A DNA stretch of 64,000 bases. Origin: an uncultured Corynebacterium sp. (GTDB lineage Bacteria; Actinomycetota; Actinomycetes; Mycobacteriales; Mycobacteriaceae). A model generated the notes under the pieces. It was not told the origin of the DNA. It saw only the letters and a list, made by a program, of their open reading frames with translations, and ran no database searches. The number at the start of each line of letters is the position of its first letter. Position 1 is the stretch's first letter. Made by a program: the position numbers and the translations under genes. The DNA lies in NCBI RefSeq assembly GCF_946221155.1, contig NZ_CAMIAN010000003.1, positions 1 to 64,000 of the forward strand, read 5' to 3'. Below, piece after piece: positions 1-8,275 of the stretch.

Positions 1-435
1 GTCTATAAGGTAGGCGAGGGTCTTTTTGACGCCACCACGTACCCAGCCCACCCCATCGGCCCATTCACCCTCTACGCCGCCACCGCCGTACACCCCACAG
101 AGGCCTACCTGCTGCGCGTGGAAGACAACGCAGGCAACTCCCTGGTGTATTCCGGGGATACTGCCTGGACCGACAACCTGGCCCACATCGCAGCGGGAGC
201 GGACGTATTCATCTGTGAAGCAACCTGGGGCGAAAAGTCCGAAGGCCAGCCCACCGGCATGCACATCTCCGGTGAAGACGCCGGCCGTGCAGCACAGGCG
301 GCAGGCGTGGGCAAGCTCGTGCTCACACACATCCCGCCGTGGGGCGACGCAGACGCAGCGGTCCGCGGCGCGGCCCGCCACTACGACGGCGAGATCCTCG
401 CCGCTCGCCCGGGCATGCGCCTAACCGTTGGCTAG
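1..435 (+). CDS. MBL-fold metal-dependent hydrolase, C-terminal part
   Basis: Frame 1 is open from the first base to the TAG at 433-435, so the gene is cut by the window edge. The visible 144 residues have the end of a metallo-beta-lactamase fold: YSGDTAW (strand with a metal-ligand Asp), then a CEATW strand, and LTHIPPW near the end, which supplies the last metal-binding His as in the RNase Z-like branch. The catalytic HxHxDH motif would lie upstream and is not visible. The gene sits directly before rph, as MBL-fold genes often do in actinobacteria. The substrate is unknown; family placement is firm, function is not. Confidence 0.8.
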   Translation, partial: VYKVGEGLFDATTYPAHPIGPFTLYAATAVHPTEAYLLRVEDNAGNSLVYSGDTAWTDNLAHIAAGADVFICEATWGEKSEGQPTGMHISGEDAGRAAQAAGVGKLVLTHIPPWGDADAAVRGAARHYDGEILAARPGMRLTVG

Positions 436-512
436 GCACCCAAGCACCGGCGAACCGAATGCGCAACCGTCGGCGGGTAGCCTGTCCGCGGTGGCTAGTA
501 AACTTAAGCCCC

Positions 513-1283
513 ATGACGGAAACCAACGTAGAAAACACCTCCAACGCAGGCAGCAACTTCACCCGCGCTGACGGGCGCGCCACCAACGAGCTGCGCCCGG
601 TGCGTATCACCCGCGGGTTCACCAGCAACCCCGCAGGCAGCGTGCTGGTGGAATTCGGCAACACCCGCGTGATGTGCACCGCCAGCGTGGAAGAGGGCGT
701 GCCACGCTTCAAGAAGGATTCCGGCGAAGGCTGGCTGACCGCCGAGTACGCGATGCTGCCGGCCTCTACCCATGAGCGCATGCCGCGCGAATCCATGAAG
801 GGCAAGGTTAAGGGGCGTACCCAGGAGATCTCCCGCCTCGTCGGCCGCGCGCTGCGCGCCGCCGTGGACCTGAAGGAACTGGGAGAGAACACCGTCAACA
901 TCGACTGCGACGTTCTGCAGGCCGACGGTGGCACCCGCACCGCAGCCATCACCGGCGCCTACGTGGCTCTGGCTGATGCGCTGGCCGTGCTGCAAGCTAG
1001 GGGCGTCGTACCAGGGCAACCGCTTCGCGCACCCGTCGCCGCAGCATCCGTGGGCATCATCGACGGCGTGCCGTGCCTTGATCTGCCATACGAGGAAGAC
1101 TCGCGTGCGGACGTGGACATGAACGTGGCAATGACGGCCGAAGGACGCTTTGTAGAAATCCAGGGAACCGGCGAGAACGCGGAGTTCACTCGCGAGGAAC
1201 TGAACACCCTGCTGGATCTGGCCGAAGGTGGCCTACGTGAGCTCATTGAGGCGCAGCGGGCGGCGCTGGCGCAGGAACTCTAG
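513..1283 (+). CDS. rph: Ribonuclease PH
   Basis: A 256-residue protein, the usual RNase PH length. The enzyme trims tRNA 3' ends by phosphorolysis, releasing nucleoside diphosphates. Family signatures are visible: FTRADGRATNELRPV at the N-terminus, GSVLVEFGNTRVMCTASVE, the conserved stretch STHERMPRE, and IDCDVLQADGGTRTAAITG in the catalytic core, followed by a C-terminal EIQGTGENAEFTREEL. The reading frame is open further upstream, but the ATG at 513 gives the family-like N-terminus and length. It lies 41 bases before rdgB, a pairing common in actinobacteria, and probably shares a transcript with it. Confidence 0.95.
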   Translation: MTETNVENTSNAGSNFTRADGRATNELRPVRITRGFTSNPAGSVLVEFGNTRVMCTASVEEGVPRFKKDSGEGWLTAEYAMLPASTHERMPRESMKGKVKGRTQEISRLVGRALRAAVDLKELGENTVNIDCDVLQADGGTRTAAITGAYVALADALAVLQARGVVPGQPLRAPVAAASVGIIDGVPCLDLPYEEDSRADVDMNVAMTAEGRFVEIQGTGENAEFTREELNTLLDLAEGGLRELIEAQRAALAQEL

Positions 1284-1324
1284 AGCAGCAGAAGCAAACG
1301 CGACAAGGGAAGGGGAGTGGCACC

Positions 1325-1978
1325 GTGCAGGTACTGGTGGCCTCAAGGAACAAGAAGAAGCTGGCGGAGCTGAACCGCATGCTCGAAACGGCGAACGTGA
1401 CCGGCATCGAGCTCGTCGGGCTGGGGGACGTGCCGGAATACCCGGAGACCCCGGAGACGGGCGCGACGTTTGTGGACAACGCGCGGATCAAAACCAACGA
1501 TGGCGTGCTCCACACCGGCCTTCCGACGATCGCCGATGATTCCGGGCTGGCCGTCGACGCGCTGAACGGCATGCCGGGTGTACTGAGCGCCCGGTGGTCC
1601 GGCGGCCACGGCGACGACAAGGCCAATAACAACCTGTTGCTGGCGCAGATGGGGGACGTGCCGAATGAGCGGCGCGGGGCGCACTTCGTATCCTCCTGCG
1701 TGCTGCAGCTGCCCGCCGAAGTCGCGGAAGAGCGCGGCATGGAGACCGAGTACGCAGTGGAAGGGCGCTGGTACGGCCGAGTACTGCGCGCCGAGCAGGG
1801 TGAGGGTGGCTTCGGCTACGACCCGCTGTTCGCCCCCGACGAGCTGCCGGCAGGCCAGGAAGAGCAGTTGGCGGGCAAGTCTGCAGGCGAGCTGACGGCG
1901 GAGCAGAAGGATGCCGTTTCCCACCGTGGCAAGGCCCTTCGCCAACTGGTGGAGATCCTGGCGCAACTGGCGGATTAA
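1325..1978 (+). CDS. rdgB: XTP/dITP diphosphatase (non-canonical purine NTP pyrophosphatase)
   Basis: A 217-residue Ham1/RdgB-family protein that hydrolyses ITP, dITP and XTP to the monophosphates and so keeps deaminated purines out of DNA and RNA. The N-terminal VLVASRNKKKLAEL is the substrate-binding signature (normally ASxNxGK). ETGATFVDNARIK, DDSGLAVDALNGMPGVLSARW and GFGYDPLF are the metal- and base-binding segments. The start is GTG at 1325 after a purine-rich AAGGGAAGGGG stretch. It lies immediately downstream of rph in the same direction and is probably co-transcribed. Confidence 0.94.
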   Translation: MQVLVASRNKKKLAELNRMLETANVTGIELVGLGDVPEYPETPETGATFVDNARIKTNDGVLHTGLPTIADDSGLAVDALNGMPGVLSARWSGGHGDDKANNNLLLAQMGDVPNERRGAHFVSSCVLQLPAEVAEERGMETEYAVEGRWYGRVLRAEQGEGGFGYDPLFAPDELPAGQEEQLAGKSAGELTAEQKDAVSHRGKALRQLVEILAQLAD

Positions 1979-2139
1979 ATCGCCGTAGGCTTAGCGCCGC
2001 AGACCCGGCGCCCAGCACACCGCCAAGCACGGCGCCCAGTGTGCCGCAGACCTTGGCGCCAGGTGCGTGCAACCCACGTATGATGGGACACGTTACAAAC
2101 ACCAAAACTCAAGAGCATGCAGCAGAAAGGATTCCTCGC

Positions 2140-3534
2140 GTGACCGCCCCCGGCACAGACAGCGACCAGGCCACTTTTAGCCCCACAAGCCCCAGCGGCA
2201 TCGTGGCCGGGTCGCAGGCCGACCTCAGCTGGATGGAAGACGTGTACAAGTTCTTTCACCAGCACCCCGAACTCTCGGGAGCGGAGGAAGTCACCGCGCA
2301 GCGGATCGCCAAGGAACTAGAAAACTTCCCGGAGTGGGAAGTCACCACAAATATCGGCGGCTACGGCATCACCGCCGTGTTGGAAAACGGCGACGGGCCG
2401 ACAGTGCTGATGCGCGCCGACTTCGACGGCCTGCCCGTCGCGGAGAAAACCGGCGTGGATTACGCCTCCACGTACTCCCAACTCAACGCATCCGGCGAGC
2501 GTGTGGCAACGATGCATGCCTGTGGCCACGACCAGCACACCACCAGCCTGCTGGGAGCCATGCGCATCCTGACCGAAGAGCGCGCCCGCTGGTCCGGCAC
2601 AGTGGTGGCACTGTTCCAGCCGGCCGAAGAGGCGTCCATCGGCGCGCACAAGATGGTCTCCGACGGTTTGGGCGGCATCATTCCCCGACCCGACGTCTGC
2701 CTGGCGCAACACATCGTCGCCGGTCCGGCGGGCCAGGTGTACTCCGCACCCGGCCCGGTGATGACGTCCTCCACCACCATCGAAATCACCCTCCACGGCC
2801 GCGGCGCCCACGCCTCCATGCCGCACCGTTCCGTCGACCCGGTGGTGCTGGCGGCCTCGACGGTGATGAAGCTGCAGACGATCGTCTCCCGCGAAGTCCC
2901 GCCGAATAAGTTCGCCGTGATTACCGTTGCCTCGGTGGAGGCCGGCAAGGCGAACAACGTGATCCCCGACTCCGCGAAGATCTCCCTATCCTGCCGTTTC
3001 TACGACGAAGAGCTGCGCCAGAAGTGTGTGGATGCCATCAAGCGCGTGGTGCGCGCCGAGGCGCTGGCTGCGGGTGCCGACCGCGAGCCGGACTTCAAGT
3101 TCGTCGGTTTGCTGGGAGCTACCGACAACGCCCCCGAGGTCTACGACGTTGTCCGCCCCCACTTCGATCACACCTTCGGCGAGGATTCCCTAGCGATGGA
3201 GCCCTGGACCGCCTCCGAGGACTTCTCCGTGATCCCAAAGTCCTTCGGCTGCCCCTACATGCTCTGGACCATTGGCATCACACCGCGCCGCCAGTGGCAG
3301 CGCGCCGAATCCGCCGGACGGCTGGATATCGATATCCCCACTAACCACAACCCGGGCTTCCTGCCGGATCTTTCCACCCTGCAGGTCTCTACACGCGCGG
3401 CAGCCGTTGCGATCTTGGCCTGCCTGCAGTCTAAGTGGGAGAAGCCGGAGGTCGAGCCGCACGCGATGGGCGCGCCCGTGCCTACCGACGAGGAGATCGA
3501 CGCAGTCGCCGTGGAGACCTCGCTGGTCGAGTAG
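2140..3534 (+). CDS. M20-family amidohydrolase (hippurate / IAA-amino-acid hydrolase type)
   Basis: A metallo-amidohydrolase of about 464 residues that cleaves N-acyl amino acids; the natural substrate cannot be told. Visible motifs are ADFDGLPV and HACGHDQHT (metal ligands), FQPAEE (catalytic Glu pair), a dimerisation lid beginning TIEITLHGRGAHASMPH, and a C-terminal WTASEDFSV. I choose the GTG at 2140, preceded by AGAAAGGA with 7-9 bases of spacing. The frame is open back to 2041, but a TATGAT -10-like box at 2079-2084 lies inside that extension, which argues for the later start. It converges on the DUF3817 gene, with three bases between the stops. Confidence 0.85.
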   Translation: MTAPGTDSDQATFSPTSPSGIVAGSQADLSWMEDVYKFFHQHPELSGAEEVTAQRIAKELENFPEWEVTTNIGGYGITAVLENGDGPTVLMRADFDGLPVAEKTGVDYASTYSQLNASGERVATMHACGHDQHTTSLLGAMRILTEERARWSGTVVALFQPAEEASIGAHKMVSDGLGGIIPRPDVCLAQHIVAGPAGQVYSAPGPVMTSSTTIEITLHGRGAHASMPHRSVDPVVLAASTVMKLQTIVSREVPPNKFAVITVASVEAGKANNVIPDSAKISLSCRFYDEELRQKCVDAIKRVVRAEALAAGADREPDFKFVGLLGATDNAPEVYDVVRPHFDHTFGEDSLAMEPWTASEDFSVIPKSFGCPYMLWTIGITPRRQWQRAESAGRLDIDIPTNHNPGFLPDLSTLQVSTRAAAVAILACLQSKWEKPEVEPHAMGAPVPTDEEIDAVAVETSLVE

Positions 3535-3537
3535 CCG

Positions 3538-3903
3538 CTAGTCCAGCTGGAACGCGGCCTTAACTTCGTCGCGGCGCTTCTTCTCCACAATGAAGCTCAA
3601 GAAAGGCACCACGCCCGCCAGCATGGTGGTGACCCACTTCGCCGGCTCCCAACGCGCCTTCGTGCCCAGATCCAGGCACGAAATCACGTACACCATAAAC
3701 ACCAAGCCGTGCGCCGGGCCGATGTAGCTAAACCACTCCGGCGCGTTTTCGCTGCCCAGGATCAGATACTTAACAATCATCTCCACCAGCAGAATCAGCA
3801 GCCAAATACCGGTCACCACCGCCGCCACGGAGTAAAACTTCAGCGACTTCGCCACGCGCGCCTGGCGCTCCGGGTGGATAGCAGGGGTCTGCTCGTTGGT
3901 CAT
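3538..3903 (-). CDS. DUF3817-family integral membrane protein
   Basis: A 121-residue protein with about three membrane segments: VAAVVTGIWLLILLVEMIV, a middle segment around HGLVFMVYVISCLDLG, and a third near TTMLAGVVPFLSFIVEKK. The order and the conserved GPAHGLVFM / VPFLSFIVE segments match the DUF3817 family. No activity is known for the family. It follows the 147-residue membrane-protein gene by 3 bases and is surely co-transcribed with it. From memory, rph and rdgB are also followed by a DUF3817 gene and a small envelope protein in Mycobacterium, so the neighbourhood is conserved. Confidence 0.85.
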   Translation of the reverse strand: MTNEQTPAIHPERQARVAKSLKFYSVAAVVTGIWLLILLVEMIVKYLILGSENAPEWFSYIGPAHGLVFMVYVISCLDLGTKARWEPAKWVTTMLAGVVPFLSFIVEKKRRDEVKAAFQLD

Positions 3904-3906
3904 TGC

Positions 3907-4350
3907 TTAGTGCCCTTTCTGGTCGTTGTTCTCGCGCTCTTTATTTTTGGACGCCCTCATGCGCGCCCGCTCGCGCCTATCATCCACCCAAATGTCCTCA
4001 GTCTCTTCGGCATGCTCTCCGGCCTGCAGAAAGCCTTCAGGAACCTCGGTGATTTCGTCGGTTGGTTGGGCTGGAGCGGCTGGGGCGACGTCTCCCAGCA
4101 AGCGCTCCTTTTCGTACTGGATGTACTTGCGGTACGCCACGACGAAGAAGATGCCGAAGATCGGCCATTGGATGGCGTAGCCCAAGTTCTGGAAGCTACC
4201 GCCGTTGGACTGCCAGCGATCCCACTGCCACCACGCCAGCAAGAGGGTGGCGATGACCGCCAGGACGAGGAAGATGATTTGGATGATGCGAACGCGCAGC
4301 GGAAACGGATGGGCAGGCGCCTTGCCGTCATTGTCTGGGTGTTCGTTCAC
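3907..4350 (-). CDS. Small conserved membrane protein, function unknown
   Basis: A 147-residue protein with a GTG start at 4350. It has two predicted membrane helices (IIQIIFLVLAVIATLLLAW, about residues 22-42, and YAIQWPIFGIFFVVAYRKY, about 58-77), followed by a long charged cytoplasmic tail ending in lysine/arginine-rich sequence. The W-rich loop WWQWDRWQSNGGSFQNLGYA between the helices looks conserved. It is the first gene of a two-gene leftward operon with the DUF3817 protein. No catalytic motif is visible and I do not assign a function. Confidence 0.7.
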   Translation of the reverse strand: MNEHPDNDGKAPAHPFPLRVRIIQIIFLVLAVIATLLLAWWQWDRWQSNGGSFQNLGYAIQWPIFGIFFVVAYRKYIQYEKERLLGDVAPAAPAQPTDEITEVPEGFLQAGEHAEETEDIWVDDRRERARMRASKNKERENNDQKGH

Positions 4351-4451
4351 ACTGAAGCATTCTACCTTTACTGCCTGTTCCGCCTAATTTCTTTTCACAC
4401 CGGATCGCTTGCTACCATGAAGGGGGAAACGCGGTTGTCCGCGTTCTTTTT

Positions 4452-4533
<82 letters not shown>

Positions 4534-4543
4534 CAAAATTTTT

Positions 4544-4581
4544 CAGCCCCGCAGCACAGCCCTGACTGTGTCGCGGGGCTG
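4544..4581. terminator. GC-rich hairpin between tRNA-Leu and bcp
   Basis: CAGCCCCGC AGCACAG, six-base loop, CTGTGTC GCGGGGCTG forms a stem of about 16 pairs with one mismatch. It lies 10 bases after the tRNA and 37 bases past the bcp stop, so it can end both converging transcripts. The T-rich tail is weak on the plus side; on the minus side the hairpin runs into AAAAATTTT. Confidence 0.6.
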
Positions 4582-4617
4582 TGTGCTGTGCGGCGTGTGC
4601 GTGCGCACGCGCGAGCG

Positions 4618-5109
4618 TTACAGCTCCTTGGCGATGCGCGCGACGTGGCCGGTGGCCTTCACGTTGTACTTCGCCACGGCGATCTTGCCTTCCTCGTCAA
4701 TAACGAACGTGGAGCGAATCACGCCCTGGACAATCTTCCCGTAGTTCTTCTTCTCCCCGAATGCGCCATAGCTCTCCATGACGGACTTGTCGGCGTCAGA
4801 AAGCAGGGGGAAGGTCAGCTCGTACTTATCGCGGAACTTCTCCAGAGCTTCTACCTTGTCGGGAGAAATACCAACCACGTCCACGCCCTGGCCGTTAAGC
4901 TCGGTGAGGGAATCGCGGAAATCGCAGGCCTCGGTGGTGCAGCCGGGAGTATCGGCCTTGGGGTAGAAGTACACGATGACCTTGCGGCCTGCGTAGTCCG
5001 TCAGGCTGACGTTCTTGCCAGAATCGCTGGGCAGGGTGAACTCCGGAGCCTTGTCGCCGACCTCAAGTCGGATGGGCTGGTTTGTGGTCGTGTTGCTGTT
5101 ATCAGTCAT
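4618..5109 (-). CDS. bcp: Thiol peroxidase Bcp (peroxiredoxin Q)
   Basis: A 163-residue cytoplasmic peroxiredoxin that reduces hydrogen peroxide and organic hydroperoxides. The active-site segment TPGCTTEAC has the peroxidatic Cys at residue 57 and a second Cys five residues later (62), the typical arrangement of atypical 2-Cys Bcp proteins. VGDKAPEFTLPSDSGKNVSL and KVIVYFYPK are family signatures. The frame is open upstream to 5148, but the ATG at 5109 gives the standard N-terminus. It is divergent from the DUF3618 gene. Confidence 0.93.
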   Translation of the reverse strand: MTDNSNTTTNQPIRLEVGDKAPEFTLPSDSGKNVSLTDYAGRKVIVYFYPKADTPGCTTEACDFRDSLTELNGQGVDVVGISPDKVEALEKFRDKYELTFPLLSDADKSVMESYGAFGEKKNYGKIVQGVIRSTFVIDEEGKIAVAKYNVKATGHVARIAKEL

Positions 5110-5197
5110 GCATCCCACCCTAGCGAAAGCGCGGGAGGGTGCGATCATTTACAATGTTCAGGTAGCACTTAAACGTTCGAATAAGGGAGAAACTTCC

Positions 5198-5476
5198 GTG
5201 GCCCGTAGCATCGATGCCATCCAGCGCGACATTGAACGCACCCGCAACCAGCTGGGACGGACGCTGGAGGAGCTGTCCGTCCGTGCGGATCCGAAGAACC
5301 TGGCAGATGACGCTCGCGGCCAGGCCGTGAACACCCTCAAGGAGCCGAAGGTACAGATGGTCATCGGCGGCGTAGTCGCTGGCGTTGTGCTGCTGACCGC
5401 TCTGGCTGTCGGTTCCAAGCGCAAGGAAAAGAAGCAGATCAAGGAAATCCAGCGCCTGCTCGCCGCAACCCGCTAA
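5198..5476 (+). CDS. DUF3618 membrane-anchored protein
   Basis: A 92-residue protein starting with GTG at 5198, preceded by AAGGGAG. The N-terminal half is a charged helix, RSIDAIQRDIERTRNQLGRT, the hallmark of DUF3618. It is followed by one membrane helix (VIGGVVAGVVLLTALAVG) and a lysine-rich tail. Family members are thought to be envelope-associated, but no biochemical role is established. A TACAAT -10-like box lies at 5150-5155. The next gene begins 10 bases downstream, so the two are probably co-transcribed. Confidence 0.8.
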   Translation: MARSIDAIQRDIERTRNQLGRTLEELSVRADPKNLADDARGQAVNTLKEPKVQMVIGGVVAGVVLLTALAVGSKRKEKKQIKEIQRLLAATR

Positions 5477-5486
5477 GCGGGTAGCG

Positions 5487-6644
5487 TTGCCACAACTGGC
5501 ACTGCCCAGCCCCGCGAAGCTGGCCACACTGGCTCTGCTGACCGTACTGTCGATCGTCGCAGGTTTCGCCTGCGAAGCGGCGGGAGTCCCTGCCGCTTGG
5601 ATCTTTTCCTTCCTGATCGTCTTCGGCATCTATGCCATCTTCAGCGACCGCCAGGTCAGCCCACCCAAAAAGGCGATGATCCCCTCCCAGGTGATCATCG
5701 CCCTTTTGTGTTCCTCGCCCCTAACTACCATCGACTTCGGCACCATTGTTTCCTATGCCGGGCCGACAGCGATTTCTCTGATCGTCACGCTGGCGGTCTG
5801 CCTGCTGGCCTCCTGGCTGCTGGTGCGCATCCACCGGGTTGGCCCGGCCACGTCGGTGCTGGCCACTCTCGCGGGCGGAGCCAGCGCGATGATGATGCTT
5901 TCTCGGGAGCTCAACGCGGACACACGCTTTGTCACCCTCACCCAATACCTGCGCGTATCCATCATCGTCTTGACGCTCCCCGGGCTGGTCACGCTGCTCG
6001 GCCGCGTTGAGGGCGACGAGGCAGACGCGGCCGAGGGGGCGTCAACAGGAAAAGAAAGCCTCCTCGACGGCCTGCAGACGAACTGGCAGGGCGTGGTAGG
6101 CGCGGTGGTCGTGGGGCTGGCCGTGTGGGCGTTCACGCGGCTGACGGCTCGGTGGTTCAGCATCAGCTCTCCCTACCTGCTGCTGAGTATTGCCTTCGCC
6201 ATGATCGGCGTGATGGTGTTCAACGTGCCGCACGAGTTCATCGCGCCGAACGGGTTGCTGGAAAAGCTGTCCTACGCACTCATCGGCGTGCAGGCCGGCG
6301 GCACCCTGACGAAGGGCGCGCTGCGGCAATTCGTGAAGGCCCTGCCCGTGATCCTGGGCGTGATCGCCCTGATGATCGCCAGCTCTATCGGCACTGCCTT
6401 CGCCATCGCTGGCCTATGGGACTTTAAAGTTCTGGACGCCTACCTCGCCACCGTACCGGGCGGTATCTACGCAGTTCTCGCATTTGCACACGACGCTGGC
6501 AGCCAGCCGATCGTCACTGTCATTCAAGTGATGCGCATGATCGCCATGCTGGTGGTGGGCGCTTACGCGCCGCAGATCATCCGGTGGGTGTTCGGCGCGG
6601 GTGCGGCCGACGGGCGGCCGGAGCCGCGCGAAACGCAGCGCTAA
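5487..6644 (+). CDS. AbrB-family integral membrane protein (putative transporter/regulator)
   Basis: A 385-residue, very hydrophobic protein with about ten membrane segments. It falls into two similar halves of the AbrB (ammonia-monooxygenase-like) membrane family: each half has a GAxAAW- or P-x-L-rich repeat, and the conserved motifs ATLAGGASAMMMLS and TVPGGIYAVLAFAHD occupy equivalent positions, the usual duplicated signature. The start is TTG at 5487, just after the DUF3618 stop. The substrate is unknown. The protein should not be confused with the Bacillus AbrB DNA-binding regulator. Confidence 0.8.
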   Translation: MPQLALPSPAKLATLALLTVLSIVAGFACEAAGVPAAWIFSFLIVFGIYAIFSDRQVSPPKKAMIPSQVIIALLCSSPLTTIDFGTIVSYAGPTAISLIVTLAVCLLASWLLVRIHRVGPATSVLATLAGGASAMMMLSRELNADTRFVTLTQYLRVSIIVLTLPGLVTLLGRVEGDEADAAEGASTGKESLLDGLQTNWQGVVGAVVVGLAVWAFTRLTARWFSISSPYLLLSIAFAMIGVMVFNVPHEFIAPNGLLEKLSYALIGVQAGGTLTKGALRQFVKALPVILGVIALMIASSIGTAFAIAGLWDFKVLDAYLATVPGGIYAVLAFAHDAGSQPIVTVIQVMRMIAMLVVGAYAPQIIRWVFGAGAADGRPEPRETQR

Positions 6645-6655
6645 AACCCTGGTGG

Positions 6656-7690
6656 TTAGCGCTGGGCGGGGGAGAGTGAGGCGGCGTCCGCAAGAATCTC
6701 CATCGACCGCAGCGACTCGGCCGTCGACGGCGACTGCAGCGACACCATGAGCTCGTCGGCTTGAGCGTGCGTGCGGAACTCCTCCAGGTAACGGCGGACA
6801 ACATCGCCCGTGCCGACAGCGGAGTAGCGCAACATATCCAAGATCTGCTGGCCGGCGGGGGAATCGATGAGCATGTCCAGTTCCTCTTCCGTCAGACTGC
6901 GGCCACGGCCGGCCATGACGCGCACGCGGGTACGACAGACCTGGCGGAACTGCTCCTCGGCCTCCTCCTGGGTGTCAGCGGCGGTGACGTTGACCGCGGC
7001 GATGACGTAAGGCTCCGGGTGGCGCTCCGAGGGCTTATAGTTATCGCGGTACACCTGCACAGCTTGCGTGAGGGCAGCTGGCGCAAAGTGGCTGGCGAAG
7101 CTATACGGCAGCCCCAGGTGCGCGGCCAGCTGCGCGCCGAACAGGGAGGAACCCAGAATGTACAGCGGTACCTTCGTGCCCATGCCCGGCACGGCCTCCA
7201 CGCCGGGGATCTTCGACGGGCCGTTGAGGTAGCCGTAGAGCTCGGCGACATCCTGCGGGAACGTCTCTGCGGCGGAAGGCTCGCGGCGCAGGGCTCGCAA
7301 GGTCATCTGGTCGGTGCCGGGGGCGCGGCCGAGGCCCAGGTCGATGCGGCCGGGGTGCAGTTCCGCGAGGGTGCCAAACTGCTCGGCGATGACCAGCGGG
7401 GCGTGGTTAGGGAGCATGACGCCACCCGCGCCCAGGTTAATAGTGGAAGTCTTCGCCGCAATGTGAGCGATGAGGACCGCGGGGGAGGAGCTGGCGATGG
7501 ACTTCATATTGTGGTGCTCGGAGTACCAGATGCGCTCGAATCCGAGCTCTTCGGCCTGCTGGGCCCACTGGACGGAGCGGTCGAAGGCGTCCGCGGGGCG
7601 TTCGCCCTTGAAGACGGTGGCGAAGTCGAGGAGGCTCAGCGGGGCGAGGGAGTCGGCTGGGGTTTCGGCGTTTGCCGTCGTGTCCGTCAT
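6656..7690 (-). CDS. LLM-class flavin-dependent oxidoreductase
   Basis: A luciferase-like monooxygenase of about 344 residues. The family pattern is clear: LSLLDFATV at the N-terminus, AEELGFERIWYSEHHNM, an ASSSPAVLIAHIAAKTSTINLGAGGVMLPNHAPLVIAEQFGTL core and GRIDLGLGRAPGTD, all typical of the bacterial alkanal-monooxygenase-like group that uses FMNH2. I take the ATG at 7690. AGGAGG lies 14 bases upstream, a little far, and the frame is open to 7732. The substrate is unknown. It converges with the AbrB-type gene, leaving 11 bases between the stops. Confidence 0.88.
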   Translation of the reverse strand: MTDTTANAETPADSLAPLSLLDFATVFKGERPADAFDRSVQWAQQAEELGFERIWYSEHHNMKSIASSSPAVLIAHIAAKTSTINLGAGGVMLPNHAPLVIAEQFGTLAELHPGRIDLGLGRAPGTDQMTLRALRREPSAAETFPQDVAELYGYLNGPSKIPGVEAVPGMGTKVPLYILGSSLFGAQLAAHLGLPYSFASHFAPAALTQAVQVYRDNYKPSERHPEPYVIAAVNVTAADTQEEAEEQFRQVCRTRVRVMAGRGRSLTEEELDMLIDSPAGQQILDMLRYSAVGTGDVVRRYLEEFRTHAQADELMVSLQSPSTAESLRSMEILADAASLSPAQR

Positions 7691-7925
7691 GGTGGGGTTG
7701 ATGCCTCCTGGTGGGGGTTTGCGGGCCTGCACTGCTTTCGGCGCTGAGTGACTTACGTTGTCGGTGCGCTTGCGTTCTTAACTAACGATAACCGCTCTGG
7801 CAGGGCGGATATTCCCGCTGGGGGAGAAGCGCATGTTCCGGTTGGGTGGGGAGGAGCAGCGCGAGCGGGTCGATTCCGGCGGAAACTACCCCGCAGCGGC
7901 CGACGACCGCCTGGCAAGAGAAGGC

Positions 7926-8040
7926 AAATGTCCCAAATCTTCCACTCTACTTTTATAGCCTTTCTATTCGTGCTGGTCAGGGGCTTTTGACGGAACCGTC
8001 AAATCGCTCCGAATCTCGAAAGTGGAAGATTTGGGACATT
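7926..8040. repeat. 115-bp inverted-repeat element, copy A
   Basis: The element begins AAATGTCCCAAAT and ends ATTTGGGACATT. Its arms 7927-7946 and 8021-8040 are perfect 20-base inverted repeats. A second element of 114 bp with the same ends and recognisable internal matches (a TATTC..G..GGTCAG block) lies at 50546-50659. It contains no ORF. It may be a MITE-like repeat or a structured RNA. Confidence 0.75.
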
Positions 8041-8164
8041 CGATTTCGCGCTGCTCTTATCCGTGGTGTGTTTCCCGAAGGCGGTACGTGAATCCCGAAG
8101 GCTGTGTGAGAGTGTCGAAGGCTGCGCGAGGGCGCGGCCGTTGAAGTCGATGAAGCGAAAGCAA

Positions 8165-8205
8165 AACCCTCGCCCGTTGGATAAGATTCCAAGCGAACGA
8201 GGGTT
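8165..8205 (-). terminator. Original tRNA-Lys terminator, now separated from the tRNA
   Basis: On the minus strand AACCCTCG...CGAGGGTT (with an inner TTGG/CCAA pair) forms a hairpin followed by TTGCTTT. It lies just outside attL, where the tRNA-Lys transcript would have ended before integration. The prophage has displaced it about 39.6 kb from the tRNA. Confidence 0.65.
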
Positions 8206-8210
8206 GAAAT

Positions 8211-8236
8211 GTGGGCTATCAGGGACTCGAACCCCG
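8211..8236. other. Prophage attachment site attL
   Basis: A 26-bp core beginning GTGGGCTATCAGGG and ending CGAACCCCG, identical to 47852-47877 and differing on both flanks. It copies the 3' T-arm and acceptor end of tRNA-Lys. The integrase gene starts 40 bases inside. Confidence 0.92.
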
Positions 8237-8275
8237 CGTGGCCACCCACCATGAACAGCCCAAACACCACGAAAA

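Noticed and set aside
8086..8140. Short CGAAGGC-type direct repeats before attL
   Set aside because: Only three imperfect copies of about seven bases with uneven spacing; not distinguishable from chance.
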